Assembly (NCBI GenBank): GCA_003439945.1
Contig: QVRM01006074.1
Location: 744,001-808,000, forward strand
Reading direction: 5' to 3'
DNA: 64,000 nt
Origin: Dermanyssus gallinae
Lineage: Eukaryota; Arthropoda; Arachnida; Mesostigmata; Dermanyssidae
Shown here: piece after piece, positions 1-11,062 of the stretch
Layout of the letters: each line of letters starts with the position of its first letter
Position numbering within the stretch: position 1 is the stretch's first letter
The notes under the pieces: generated by a model
Databases searched by the model: none
The model's input: the letters and a program-made list of their open reading frames with translations, nothing else
Told to the model about the DNA's origin: nothing
Position numbers and translations under genes: made by a program

Positions 1-162
1 GTAGTCGTTCCTAAACCGGGCAAACCATTTTCGAACTATCCTATCTGTTAATGCCTCTCCGCCATACACTTTACATATCTTAGTTACGACTTGGGTTGCA
101 TTCTTTCCTTTCTAGAAATAAAATAGCATAAAATGCCGAAAATGCACACTTAAGTCTGCCAT
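1..162 (-). pseudogene. mariner transposase, N-terminal part
   Basis: This encodes the DNA-binding N-terminus of a mariner transposase, which binds the element's inverted repeats before cut-and-paste transposition. From the ATG at 162 the frame contains the typical block KGKNATQVV, then KICKVYGGEALTDR, then KWFARFRND. That is the pattern of the first mariner helix-turn-helix (KG..A....KIC.VYGE.A...R....WF.RF). Codon 17 is TAG, directly before KGKNATQ, so the copy is broken unless the stop is suppressed. The frame is otherwise open to base 1. The catalytic domain would lie to the left of the window. Confidence 0.75.
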
Positions 163-228
163 CTTGTGGCTTCGGGCTGCGCAGTATGGCACATGCAACT
201 TTCCGAACGGACTTATGGGTCAACCCAA
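1..228 (-). mobile_element. mariner transposon, 5' end (cut by window edge)
   Basis: The minus strand starts at a TA (229-230) with TTGGGTTGACCCATAAGTCC, which has the look of a mariner terminal inverted repeat. About 65 bases further in, an ATG at 162 opens a transposase-like reading frame that runs off the left edge. The terminal repeat, the short leader and the N-terminal helix-turn-helix motif are in the right order for a mariner (DD34D family). The other terminus lies outside the window, so completeness cannot be judged. The flanking TA fits the family's target-site preference. Confidence 0.75.
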
Positions 229-230
229 TA

Positions 231-1060
231 TATTATTCAGTTTGCGGTGATTCCCCTAAAAGACACCTAACCTGGTTAGTCCTGTAGATGGAGAACTAGT
301 GCAACGCGATTTCATTAGTCAAAAGTGTATGCGCTTATGTACTGCATTAAAGTAGCAAAAATGGTATACCTCATTAATGTCTAACATAACATATTGCGTT
401 TTGGTTTTCGTTTAATTGCCGAGATTAGATGTCATATAGTTCCCGTGTAGACCTTTTTTGTGTCTGCAGATGTTTTCGTCCGTGTTACGCTTCTTTCGCA
501 CGAAATCTTATAACTCGTAGCGCCCCTGAGTCTGCCGTAGACAAAGCTTATCTTGTAAAGCTAATATTTAGCTGGTACGGTAGGTTTTAGGCTTTTTGAT
601 GCTGCAATGTAACAAAGAGTACTGCGTATGAAGGCGGCAGCATGGATACATCATATTCGCGTACATTGGGGCCATAAGCTGAGGGCACCATGCCCTGATA
701 ATTCTTAGGGGAGTGCTTGCTAACACTCACAAGAAGTAGTCTTAACTTTAAATTTTAAACCTTATTTGAGCCTTGAGCGAGCGAGGCTCTCGCGAACGTG
801 TGCTCTAACCCCAATAGACATATGTATTTTGGTCTTTTTTATCTTCTGCTCTAAACCCATACGAAACTTGCGCAGCGTAGGCGATAGAGATAATTACAGG
901 AATATTCTTCGACGAGCGGCGTCGGCCTCGACAGACCGTTAGCCTGTTCCATGCACTCCTAGTGAGGCCTAAAAACTCTCTTACAGAACGATTAGCTTAG
1001 GGCCCAAATAAGTGAGTTCTAATAAAAAGAATCACATACACCATCCAAGTCTATTACTTT
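231..1060. other. unassigned intergenic sequence
   Basis: No reading frame, RNA gene or repeat structure could be recognised. The lower part, roughly 900-1060, may be the thumb end of the LINE fragment that follows, since the minus strand reads ELTYLGP near 1000. This is too weak to call separately. Confidence 0.4.
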
Positions 1061-1065
1061 AACTC

Positions 1066-1235
1066 AGAAGCCCCCGGGCCATAACTTTATAGTGTTTGTC
1101 TTCGACACCCGAATCGTCAAACCGTCGTACGCCTCGAGTATCCTCAGATGTATTTTTAGTTCCATTAACACTTTACTATATGCCACGAGGTCATCGGCCT
1201 AGAGAGTTATGCAAACACAGGAGTAATAATTTGAT
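1066..1235 (-). pseudogene. LINE reverse transcriptase palm fragment
   Basis: The minus strand reads ADDLVAYSK, then about 16 residues on, LEAYDGLTIRVSKTNTIK, then a PGG. This is the catalytic (Y)ADD block followed by the 'GL.I...KT..M.F..GG' block of non-LTR retrotransposon RTs, at the normal spacing. The residue before ADD, normally the catalytic-site tyrosine, is a TAG stop. The 'LT.....KT..(I/M)K...GG' block resembles that of the larger minus-strand LINE at 44.2-46.6 kb, so both may belong to one family. Only about 170 bases are readable. Confidence 0.5.
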
Positions 1236-1239
1236 GACG

Positions 1240-3590
1240 CTTTACATTTTAGTATTAGACTAACGGTGGAAACGAGGGCCTGCGACCCAGCCTTCAGAAA
1301 GTGAGTTTCTAGTCTCCCCTCGGAGAGTCGGGGTCAATGAGCGGGTAGAACGCGAGGGTCCTCTCCCGTGACCTCGAAGTACTTCTAAAGCAATTTTGAA
1401 GTGGGTGCAAGCCCCAAACTGTGAGTGATGCATGTTATTATCACCCCGTGCGTTAGTAATTTTTTCACACCTCCCAGACCAAAAATGGGTTGTTGTCATG
1501 GATGGGGCCGGGTAAATCACCGAGTAGAATTCAGAATAGATTTAGCCGTAATAGGGACTTTTTACATATATGGAAAGCTCCGGAAATGCGTGATGCGTCT
1601 GCGTCGGTGGCAGCTGGCCGCGACTAGTGTAGCACTCTCAAACCCATTGAGTATTGCATGGCATTTCTTCGACAGGTACCTCCAAAAACTAAGGCCGCCT
1701 TACTGGCTAGGCAATAGCTCCTAAGCAATAGCATTGTCTTAGAGTAAATACTCGGCCATAAGAACGCGATGGATACGCCTCATTATGTAAACCATATGTG
1801 TTCTATAGTGTGACAACCTCAGTCTTTTTATGTTGTGTGCGCCGTTGTTTGTGAACTCCCTAGTAGATCCACAGAAAACCATACATGACAAAAAGATACT
1901 CTTGTGAACGCTAGTGATTGTGTGCACTATTCTGGCAGTCGACCTCTCCTACAAATATTACTTGCAGCCGTTACATGGGGCTACAGGCTTACGACCGCAA
2001 AAGGAAGATCGGCGTCGAGTGATTAACGCTACTTAACGGCTACGCCAAACAAACTTCTTCTATAATTTCCTTATTAGCTGCGATATTGTCAACATGTAGC
2101 ACAACAGTTTCGTCTTCGTCTGAGAATAAGATGATCCACATAAGTAAGACAGACTTGTTAAGTAATACTCTAATCGACACAGGGCCAGTTTCCCTAAAAG
2201 GCAAATCGCTATCAGTTGCAAACGTGTAAGCTGATTGTCGGCACAAACACTACAGTGTATACCTCCCTAGATCTCTCGGCTGACGGTATGCGATGTTTTC
2301 TTCTCTACTTGTTCATTGAGGCTCAGGCATAGGGGCCCGTGCTCAGTCTTGTGCACTCGTATGCTTTAATGTCAGTACAGATTTGTAAAAATCAAATGTC
2401 GCTAACTAAACAAGGCCACTTATCATTATTTTCACTTGGTCACTTATCTTACCTTTATTTTTGCTGCCCTTATTCAAATTTGCTCCGTTGTTGTCTGTTG
2501 TTTATGCTCTCCAATGACACTAGATACTTAAGTATACCGATGGCTTTTCTGACTTTATTTATTTGCAGGATTTTTAGCTTACTGATAGCTCTTCTGCACG
2601 TGGTTGTCACTGCGGTGCAAGTATGGAAATGCATGTGTGTATTCCAGAAATCTTACGACAAAAGCTACTGTGTTCTTACTAAAAATGAAGGATAGGTGCA
2701 GTTTGCTCGCGAACTGTGTAGTGCCCAGCTAACCCGTGTAACTGTCAGCCGAAAGAATATGAACGTCGCGGTGAGAACATTTAGATGTAAGCTTAGGACT
2801 GCCGTAAATATTGCCAAGAGAAACACGCGGAACCTGTAGGCGCCGACGCTGGCACGCAAACCGAAGAAAACGGGCCTGCCCAACCAGCTCTAGACACTAG
2901 GAGGCAAACGTGCCAATGTACTTCCGAAGCGACTGCCCAGAGGCACGCGGAAATGATCAGCGTAATAAAAATGATTGAATCAAACAACGAGACAGAAAAT
3001 CACAGTCGACAAAATTCAAAGAATGCTTTGTATAAGCACCTTACACAATAGGTAATCACAAAAAGTATTATTACAAGGACCTCTAAACAGCGTTTGGTGC
3101 GTTTGTTACAACGCCGAACAATAAGAGGTGCAACAACGCTCTCACATAGACGCACAGACGAAGTAGCCCACTCGTCTAGCATCTTCATAACATATAACAA
3201 GAGGTAAAAACACAGTGGGTAAATATAACTATCCAATATGAGTGGGTATTCCCTTATACAAGGCACTACAATCCCAATTTCGGATATACCTAGACCACAG
3301 TCCTAATTCAAACTGTCAAACGAAAAGCGTTTTTTCTTTGCGGGTATTGGTTGTAAGACATTAATGTTTTTGAGAATGCAGGCCTAGGTTTCGGGGATGC
3401 AGCATGCAAGTGTATGCTGACTCGACTTCAACTAAACTGAGGGCATTGTGAAAGTTGTTGCGCGCCATGCTGATCGACTGGGGGTAAGAATTTATGGAAA
3501 CGCAATCTCCGGAGGTACAATAAAAGCCTCCGCAATAAACAAAATTTATAAAATGTTATTTACTAATATTGACAATTAGTCCAAAAGTAA
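1240..3590. other. unassigned sequence with only short open frames
   Basis: Several open frames of 60-118 codons occur, for example 2339-2695 on the plus strand, rich in Leu, Ser and Cys. None shows a recognisable domain, a plausible splice arrangement or codon bias. The stretch 1260-1520 may be upstream RT sequence of the preceding LINE fragment, but no motif is readable. Confidence 0.4.
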
Positions 3591-3960
3591 TAAAAATGCT
3601 AATTGTGTCATCAACATTAAGGAGCGACTGGTGCAAGTCCGTAACAAAATTCCAATAACTCACTATGAACAGTAATGTCGTGTCCTCCGCAAAAGCTATA
3701 GCACAACCAAGGTTTAGCGTTTGAATTCCTAATCAAATACAATTCAGGAAGACAGGAAGGATAGAAAATTCAAAAAGATAAAAGGTTCGACAACCGAGCC
3801 TTGAGGGACAACAATATCAACCTGCTGCCACAGAGGCTCCATTCAAGCAGCTTGTTTTTCGGAGGTTTTGAGAAATGTATTATGTCCAGTTGGTTATAAT
3901 GCAATTTACACATGATTCCCCCGCTAATGGTCTCCGACAAACGTAGATTTTGCACAACTA
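3590..3960 (-). pseudogene. LINE reverse transcriptase fragment (CR1/L2/jockey-like)
   Basis: On the minus strand, VPQGSVVEPFIFLNFL is encoded around 3776-3810. AFAEDTTLLF follows around 3670-3697, about 36 residues later. These match the 'GVPQGSVLGPLLF' and 'FADDT' catalytic blocks of CR1/L2/jockey-type non-LTR RTs at the expected distance. The second block has lost one catalytic aspartate (ADD to AED), and the intervening frame contains stops. It is a dead copy. No endonuclease or 3' end was found beside it. Confidence 0.55.
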
Positions 3961-4110
3961 TGTAGGAGAAAAATAGGCAGAATAGCTACTTTTATAAAGT
4001 TCATCCTCGCTCCTAAACGAGATGTTTCCACCTCATCCTTTCATTGGGAAAAATATTTTCTTGCCGAGTTACTAAACCTCAAAATATGTACATAATGTTA
4101 TAAAAGACTT

Positions 4111-4115
<5 letters not shown>

Positions 4116-4167
<52 letters not shown>

Positions 4168-4180
4168 GTGTGTGTGTGTG
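4116..4180. repeat. (AT)n followed by (GT)n microsatellite
   Basis: A compound simple repeat: about 50 bases of alternating AT, then about 14 bases of GT. Confidence 0.95.
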
Positions 4181-4266
4181 CACGGTGGCCGCATGTATAA
4201 GAAGGTGTAGCTGGCTGTGCTGAAAAAATAGATCGAGTTGTCTACGTGAAATATGCTGGGTAAATG

Positions 4267-4379
<113 letters not shown>

Positions 4380-4389
4380 AATAATAGAC

Positions 4390-5430
4390 TAGTGGCTTTT
4401 GTGTGTGAGAGGAAAGCTTCGAACCAAAACGCCGAAGAACCGAGCCGGTAGACCAGACTGTGGCGCGAACAGTTCGGCGTACCGAGCCACGCCAGTTGGG
4501 CCGATAATGCGATGGATATATCGATTGAGCTGCATACGCCGTCGGCTTTGCAGTCGTCTACACCGGCCACAGGCAATGGGTGGCTATGCAGCGCAACCAG
4601 CCCTTCGGGTAGCCCAGTGGCCGTCACACATCGGCCCGGAGAGCCCGTCTCCGTCGCGCTTCTGCTTCTGCTGGCTGAAGGCCACCAGCCGCGCCTGCTG
4701 CGTGTGTGGTTTCGGCTGGCTTTGACCAACCGGCCACCAACTGTGGAGAACCCCGTTAAGGGGCCCCTCAGGCCACACGCACGCACGCACGCGGACACGC
4801 GATTTGTACACAAGCCAGTAGCGGAAGTGGTGTAGAAGTACTAGTAACTTTTATTAGTAAGCAGCAGTGTAGTGATTCTGAGTAAGCAAACAAAGTTAAC
4901 ACAGCACTGAGGGCTCCGCTTCACTACCTGCACTATACGCGACGTATAAACATGCGCCGGCTTATTTTCACATCTTTCCATCTACCTCTTCCCGCCTACC
5001 TCTTCCCGCCTACCTCTCTCGTGCTTTCTCTCTCTCTCGCGCGCGCGCGCTCTTGGCCTGGCCGTTTCTATTTCGGGCTCTGGACCACTCGTCACACGGC
5101 TCGCAGCATGCAACAGTCGCTTTATTTGTTCGGCAGTGCCATTGTTGAGTTGGTGCGACAAGCAGCCAGCCGTTTCGTAGCGGTAAACAACGCTGTTGAT
5201 AAATATGTAAATAGAGCATTCACTATGCACGCCCGATTTGCCCGATAAAACGTACTTGCCACCCCCCCCCCCTCCCCTGCCGTCGACGACCCCGAGCAGC
5301 ATTCGCGTTGTTATTTGCGGATGTGACACGCAAATGCACACACTCTCCATGTCGCGTCGGGCCTGTATTATGTACTGTCGCGTCGACCAAACATGATTAG
5401 AGCTTTTTTTTGCTTTGATTTGCGCCTGCA
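4390..5430. other. GC-rich, CpG-containing segment with low-complexity tracts
   Basis: This segment is clearly more GC-rich than its neighbours. It contains a 14-base direct repeat (CTACCTCTTCCCGC, 4982-5009, third copy partial), a (CT)n(CG)n tract (5028-5051) and a poly(C) run near 5262-5272. Long open frames on both strands (4512-4835 plus, 4982-5431 minus) have no recognisable domain and probably reflect base composition. It could be a promoter-proximal or 5' exon region of a host gene, but no exon could be supported. Confidence 0.4.
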
Positions 5431-5754
5431 CTGAATCGCTTCACGAATTCTGCGCCTACAGGGTGACCAGCAATAGGACCTGCACGTCGTCGCCGACGTC
5501 TTCAACAAATAGAGAAATGTTTGCAACGTTTATATTTGTTGAAAACGTCGCGTTTAAACAAAACACGCATTTTTTTAATTCACACACGCTTACTAAAAAT
5601 ATAGGCTCTCTACACTTGCTTTGTGGAATGACTGTACCTCATACTATTTCACACGCTTGTTTTCTCGAATCTGGAGGCCAGTACATCCGCCGCTGATTCT
5701 GCAGCACGCAAGGTCAAACGTCTAACGACCAAGAATAAGCCCAGCTCTCCAACG

Positions 5755-5945
5755 AATTCATGTTCGCGCTGCTAGTATTCGAAACACTCGGGGGACCCGA
5801 CCCTGGAGCATGGTCGCTTTTTCAGAAGATTGGCAAATGAATCAAGTTGGAAACAGGGAGAAGATACCTCTTGACTTTCTACTTCAGCGGCTATCTCTAG
5901 TGGTAAAGCGCGGCAATGCGGCAGCAATAATAGGCACAATGAGGG
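5755..5945 (+). pseudogene. LINE ORF, extreme C-terminal fragment
   Basis: The plus strand reads LLVFETLGGPDPGAWSLFQ, then GK, a stop, IKLETG. After a frame change it reads LDFLLQRLSLVVKRGNAAAI and IGTM. The same 'FETLG...G / LLQR(L/I)S....GNAAS(I)..G' ending appears in the LINE remnants at 24.0-25.3 kb and 58.4-59.6 kb, where it follows a zinc-knuckle and endonuclease-like region. This is therefore a short 3' piece of that family, carrying one in-frame stop and one frameshift. Confidence 0.55.
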
Positions 5946-6680
5946 GCTTCCTCGAGGATAGGTTTTACTGGTAGCGCTTCTCACAAGCCCTTGCGTAGTC
6001 AGCTAAACACATTTAAATAACATTAGCCCTAAAATTAAATAATAAATGTATTATGTCTCCCCTATACTAGGTTTCATTAACAGTGGCCTATCACTAAACG
6101 TACCAACGTGTTCTGGTATGGAGAGTCCAAATGTTTGTCCTAATTGTAGTTAGTATCATATGAGCACCTGTTCTGACTAAAGGATAAACCCGAAACGCGT
6201 CCCTGGATTTACAAGGGTATATAGCAAAAGCACTTTGCATGGAACTTGCAGAAAGCATGCGTACGGATCGTACCCAACGACGCGGTAGGAACTTAAGAAC
6301 TGGAACCCGACCGAAGGCAAAAGAAAGAATAATAGGAGATTGTAAAGAATAACAAAGACGTGTTTGCGCATTTATATGAAGACCTCCTATAGTTACAGTT
6401 AAAGCGTATGTTGGCAAACTTTACCCAGTGTCCCAATATAGAGGGTGACACAGTGTATAAACCACTATAAGCTGGGTGCTTTGATCCCGGTTTCCCGAAA
6501 TGCTTCCACTAGACATAACAAAGAGGAGAAGAAGGTCAACCTTTATTCAGAAGAGATATATTCTGATTCAACGGAAGACCACCGCGTTTTCCTATTGATT
6601 ACTAATATGCAGTCAAAATCAATATAACATAATGGTGGTTAGCGTTCGACCTATTTGAAAAACAAAGCAGTAGAGCCAAT
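5946..6680. other. unassigned sequence
   Basis: Nothing recognisable beyond short open frames without family features. Confidence 0.35.
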
Positions 6681-6684
6681 AAAA

Positions 6685-6960
6685 ATAAGCCCTGGTTTAT
6701 CAGCGAATCTATCAAATCACTCAATAGGCTCAAGCAGGACGGCCGTTGAATGACTAACATCTAGTGAAGTATATTAGCAATACGACAGATGGAAGTGTGA
6801 AAACAGGATTAAGGTAGCGTACAATAGATCAACACGACGATAGGAGTATTTTGTAGGGAAAAATGATGCGAAAACTACCACAGATACTAGATTAAGTGCT
6901 TGGCGACGGTAATCAGAGTTCTTGGGAACTTTGGACAAAATATCAGTAAAAGAACGAAGA
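6685..6960 (+). pseudogene. possible LINE linker between endonuclease and RT
   Basis: The plus strand reads NKNKPWFISESIKSLNRLKQ. Further on it reads YDRWKCENRIKVAYNRSTRR, then EYFVGKND and TDTRLSAW, with stops between. A 'NKPWF...I' block followed by a basic 'Y.......I..A...Y' stretch and 'TR..W' is typical of the linker between endonuclease and RT in CR1/L2/jockey-like LINEs. No catalytic motif is present, so the call rests on this pattern alone. Confidence 0.4.
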
Positions 6961-7539
6961 CGCAATATATAGTGGCGGACAGTTTTAGCGCAGCAACAAC
7001 TTGCTGGGAAGGTTTCAAGAAAATCTAAGAGCGAAAAGGTAGATAGCAATAAATGAGAGCTAACCTTTTTTATTTTTTTATATAAGTGTACGGTTTTGCA
7101 CTGATACATGCAAGCGTCATTGTCGAAGAAAGAAAATATTGTGTGCAGACACACGTATCTCGCATGTTTCTACCTAAATATACCTAAGGAAGCCAAAATT
7201 GTGACACATACGAGTAATTTAAATTGTCAGAAGTCCTCCCATATTATGCTAACCCCAATAATAAATAAATAGGCAAACATTTTTGTACTTATTTTATATA
7301 TCTAGTGCGTAACGATACGTTTTTATTTTAAAATGTGCAACATTTGCTCTTCATAATCATATGACAATTTGCAATGTGCTAACTAACAACATCTAGTTTC
7401 ATTTTGTCTGCCGAGCTTAGCAATACTTCATCTAGTCAGTTTAGTGCATGTTTAGAAGCGTACACATGCTTCTGCACACGTGGCCCACGTGCATCGGCAG
7501 TTTCGGTATCTCTTTCTGTTCACACACACATTCATTCCT

Positions 7540-8065
7540 GCCTCCCGCTGATCATTCATCCCTATACGGCAGCAGCAGCACCATCGTTGTCGTGGCAGCG
7601 GCGGTAGTCGCCAGGAGTTTCTCTTCGAGGAGAGAAATTATGTCAGTGTCACTTAGCGTTGCGATGTGCTTTCGTATGGCGAGTTTTAACAGTCTGTGGC
7701 TTTCATTTAGTGGTTCTCGGATGTTTGTGGGGCAGGTGTTTAATAGTTTTATGAAGTGGTGAATCGCTGTTCGGCGCACCGTTTCCGTTCGTGTGTATTC
7801 TATGTTAATTTTGTCATTTTGCCGTCCTCTCGTTGGATCGCATGTGTAGGTCTAGTTCTATTTTGAATTTCACACCCGGTTTCTGTTTCTTTAAGAAGGA
7901 AGAAAATAAGTACGGATTCGGCGTAGAGCTGACAAAAGGAATTATTTTGAGTGTTTCTATTTTCTAACGCCGGCGATTAGTCGCACCGCTTTTTTTGCAA
8001 GATCATCAGCGGTTTCGTGTGAACTCCATGTTAAATTACTGCTTATTATCACTCCAAGATATTTA
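7540..8065 (-). pseudogene. LINE reverse transcriptase thumb and C-terminus fragment
   Basis: The minus strand reads YLGVIISSNLTWSSHETADD and continues LAKKAVRLIAGVRK before a stop. 'YLGV.(I)...L.W..H......KA.R....R' is the conserved thumb start of non-LTR RTs. A later open stretch (RRTAIHHFIKLLNTCPTNIR, 7700-7780) could be the downstream C-terminus but has no diagnostic motif. The 7552-7600 part runs into a GC-rich (GCA)n-like tract. It is a dead copy. Confidence 0.5.
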
Positions 8066-8069
8066 ATTT

Positions 8070-8680
8070 ATCATAAAGCCTATAAAATAGTTATTCAAAA
8101 TTCTAACCACAAGACGCCAGGCTCGCCCAATGTTATTAAAATGAGGCAACCATGTAGATGCAGAGTGATGGTTTTATTATCAAATTGTCAGCATACACGT
8201 AGCTGTTAAAAGTGACAAATGACTGGGCATCATTCATAGAGAAGACTAAGGGCCTTAACTTCAAATTATAATAAAAATCGATCTTTACACTAATATTGAA
8301 TTAACAAATAATTTTGAGAAATCAACTAGCCAATCTTCTAGTTGTATTGCCTAATTAGAGACAACAAACAAAAGAGGATTGCTATTTAGACGGTCATCAC
8401 TTAGCATGTGCGGCGTTTATGGTGTCAGTTAAGCGTTACTGAATCTCACTCTTGTTATTTTATTATATATTCTAGCTATTTTATTTTGAATATTAAGATA
8501 AATGTTATTCATATACGATTATTTATATAACATATTTAATTAAAGCAGTATTTAGTCTAGTAAAAGTATTTTACCTGTGTGGACTCCTATTTAGAAAAAC
8601 ATGATAACGAATAGAGTAAGTATTAAAGAATTATATAGTTACAGAAACTTCGGTGAAGATGAACATACATGTTCACGCTA
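8070..8680. other. AT-rich unassigned sequence
   Basis: AT-rich, with no recognisable coding or RNA feature. Confidence 0.4.
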
Positions 8681-8684
8681 AAAT

Positions 8685-9286
8685 ATGGCAGACATGATTA
8701 GGGAGCTGGACTCTAAACTGGATCCCAATGACAACAGCGTCAGGGTAAATCGCGTCCAGCAACTGTCCAGCGGTGTTGCTAGTGGTGGCAGAAGCAACAG
8801 ACAGGGGGCCAGCTTCTTTCTCCAGGCCCTGAAATCAGCCGGGGCGACAGGCGCCAGCGTGGACCGTTCATCTCGAAGGCGGCTCCTGATCACGGATGTC
8901 ATGAAACGCACCACCTCACAGGACATCGATGTTGCCCTCTGCAGGGTGCTGCCTACAGAGGGACCGCTAGCAGTTGACCCCCTGCAAAAGAAAATCACTG
9001 GCCAATGCGCAACCCTGGCTCAATACAACTGCGGCGAAGAGAACACGCAGCCAACGTTGTTTCCTGCCTAAACTACAAGGAGCAAGTCAAAGGGCTCTAT
9101 CGCCGCTGCACCCGGCCTAATACCCGGCCAATATCTGCGCCAGCCACTTCCGGGGACCACCCCAGCGACGCCGAGGAGTTCATCCTGGTCACCCAAAGAA
9201 GCCGCACGAGGGCACAAGCATCATCCTTTATGGACCCTCGGGCATGCAACATGCAAGTAGCTCCTAATGTAACTAACGCCAGCTGA
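8685..9286 (+). CDS. unrecognised open frame pair, possibly transposon ORF1
   Basis: An ATG at 8685 opens a 128-codon frame (MADMIRELDSKLDPN...) ending at 9071. A second frame (9005-9286), rich in Arg, Thr and Pro, overlaps it by 67 bases. I do not recognise either protein. The first is hydrophilic, with a Gly/Ser-rich stretch (SSGVASGGRSNRQG) and an Arg-rich basic patch (SSRRRLLI). No membrane segment, zinc knuckle or catalytic motif is visible. GC content is higher than in the flanks, and a 32-base tandem repeat lies 260 bases downstream. The layout of a modest ORF in a compositional island followed by an AT-rich repeat would suit a LINE ORF1 or a non-autonomous element. A host exon or a chance frame is equally possible. 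Confidence 0.25.
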
Positions 9287-9544
9287 TGATGTACTCCAAC
9301 TCTACTGCAACTGCAACAAATGTGCGCATAACATGCTCCAAGAGGTCAACAGCAGGTCGCGTGTTTACGTGCTGCTGATCAACAAGCCCAACGCTTGGTG
9401 GGCGGAAAACCGCCATCAAACCGACTTGTAAACACCGGCAAGGCAATCTCCGATTGCAAGAGTCCCAGTCATCTTATCGACGCCTGCGTGTTTGAAAGAA
9501 AATTTTTCATTTGTTAAATCGCATTCTACGTTAGCTCAAAGCAG

Positions 9545-9608
9545 AATGTTGTATTAAAGATAATTCTTAATAATTAAATGTTGTATTAAAGATAATTCTT
9601 AATAATTA
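9545..9608. repeat. 32-base tandem repeat, two perfect copies
   Basis: The unit starting AATGTTGTATTAAAG at 9545 recurs without change at 9577. It is a recent duplication. Confidence 0.95.
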
Positions 9609-9783
9609 AAATTCTTTGCAATTCTTATATTTTGGCTTTCATGCTCAACAACTCACTTTTTAGAACCATTACCGGCCTTTCGTTCCATTGAAAAAACTAT
9701 TTTTCGCCGTGTTGTACTAAATCTCAAAGCATATTGGGTAAATTCTGGAACATGCAGTGTATATGTATATATATACATAAGCC

Positions 9784-9871
9784 ATAGTTATACACTAAAC
9801 AGATCACATATTAAAACTCGACTATATATAGTTCTACACTAAACAAATTACACATTGAAACTCGACTTTTC
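9784..9871. repeat. 44-base tandem repeat, two diverged copies
   Basis: Copies starting ATAGTTATACACTAAACA (9784) and ATAGTTCTACACTAAACA (9828) run in parallel through CTCGACT. They differ at several positions. Confidence 0.85.
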
Positions 9872-10581
9872 TTAAGACGTTAATTCCCGCAACCTGGCAC
9901 TTTACGCAAACTTGTAGCTGACCCAAGTATATATAAAGAGCATATATGGAAATAGGGTGCCTCTGTTAACCATACAGCATTATATTTGTCTCCTAGCTAA
10001 CACAGTATTCATAAGCTATTTACTTTGATTGGCTCAGGACGTGAAACTAGTAAACAGGAAAAAGGGGTTGGCATGTACATACGCTTAAACTGCTTTATAC
10101 TCTCTAAACTTGCTAAACGTAATCATGATGGTAACGTACAGATTATCCAGGTACATATAAAAGAAGTACGGTTTTGAAGGATTTATTATATGTATGTATT
10201 CCAGTCGGGTCACGCATAAGGAGGTCTTGCTGGTCTTGTTGGAAGAGGTACTTCCAATGAGTTCAGCTCCCGAATCTCGAATCTAAATTTGCTGGCTAAC
10301 ACAGACAGGGAAAGCTATATATAATTGTTCTCAGCAGAAGCATATTTCATGTCGTCATGGTCATTTAGATGTGTTTACGTCTTACGAATTGCTATGTGGT
10401 AAGTTTATTTGTTCGTCGTCTACGAGAACTAGAAGTGCCTGTCGAGGGTTTTCTTATGATGTATAAAATGCTATTTGTGTCTTTTTAACTTGCGCCGTAG
10501 CGATTCGGTCCGTAAGTGTTTTCAAGATTTTAAGCTTTTACCACTTAGGCATATTTGCAGAGTACAAATTGCCTTGCTTGC

Positions 10582-10837
10582 TTTTAAGACGTATAGATGA
10601 ATTATTCCGGATGATGCTGCTTTTTTCATAAGAGCTGCTGGTAGACATACAACTCGACGTGCAGCGAAATTTGTGAGGCCAGTAGCTCTAAAGGAAGTTC
10701 ACCCGTCATGCTCTCGCGTACACCCTGCCGACTATCTTAGCCGAACTTTCCAAGAAAATCCGTGTACTACCTCAGTCAGATTATTTAAACGTGAAGTGAA
10801 AAAAGAGGTAACTAGTGAAAACTCTAGTCAGAGCTAG
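10582..10837 (+). pseudogene. CR1/L2-like LINE C-terminus fragment
   Basis: The plus frame reads FKTYR, a stop, IIPDDAAFFIRAAGRHTTRR, AAKFVRP..., then VRLFKREVKKEV and ends at TAG. The order '(F/Y)KT..G(I/L)(I/L)P ... RR....FV.P ... F.R(E)(V/L)KK.(V/L)' is the same as in the fuller CR1/L2-like copy at 53.9-54.2 kb. A shared 3' tail (10970-11062) follows at the expected place. One in-frame stop makes it inactive. Confidence 0.5.
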
Positions 10838-10969
10838 TTACCTGTCAATAGATTAAAGAAAACGTGTCATGTTATGTAAACGGGAGAAATTTTCGCGACC
10901 TCAATTGTTAGTTTCGCATAGAGTGAGACACGTTGAAGCATGAAATAGACAATGTTGGTGCTAATACAT

Positions 10970-11062
10970 ATTTCAAATATTTTTATACAGGAGGACTTAA
11001 GCATTGTAAAATTGCGGTTCCGTGAATAAACCCCAATTTTGAAATTGAAATTGCAGGAACAA
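10970..11062 (+). repeat. LINE 3' tail with short-unit repeat end
   Basis: This contains ACTTAAGCATTGTAAAATTG, CGGTTCCGTGAATAAACC and a TTTGAAATTGAAATTGCAG terminus. The same order occurs on the minus strand at 49908-49990. A related version ends the LINE at 53.7 kb. AATAAA followed by a short-unit repeat is the usual 3' end of CR1/L2-type LINEs. Confidence 0.65.

Noticed and set aside
1260..1520. 86-codon minus-strand frame next to the ADDLV fragment
   Set aside because: It could be an upstream RT part, but no conserved block was readable.
2339..2695. 118-codon Leu/Ser/Cys-rich frame, possible membrane protein
   Set aside because: Hydrophobic because T-rich; no start context, domain or neighbouring exon.
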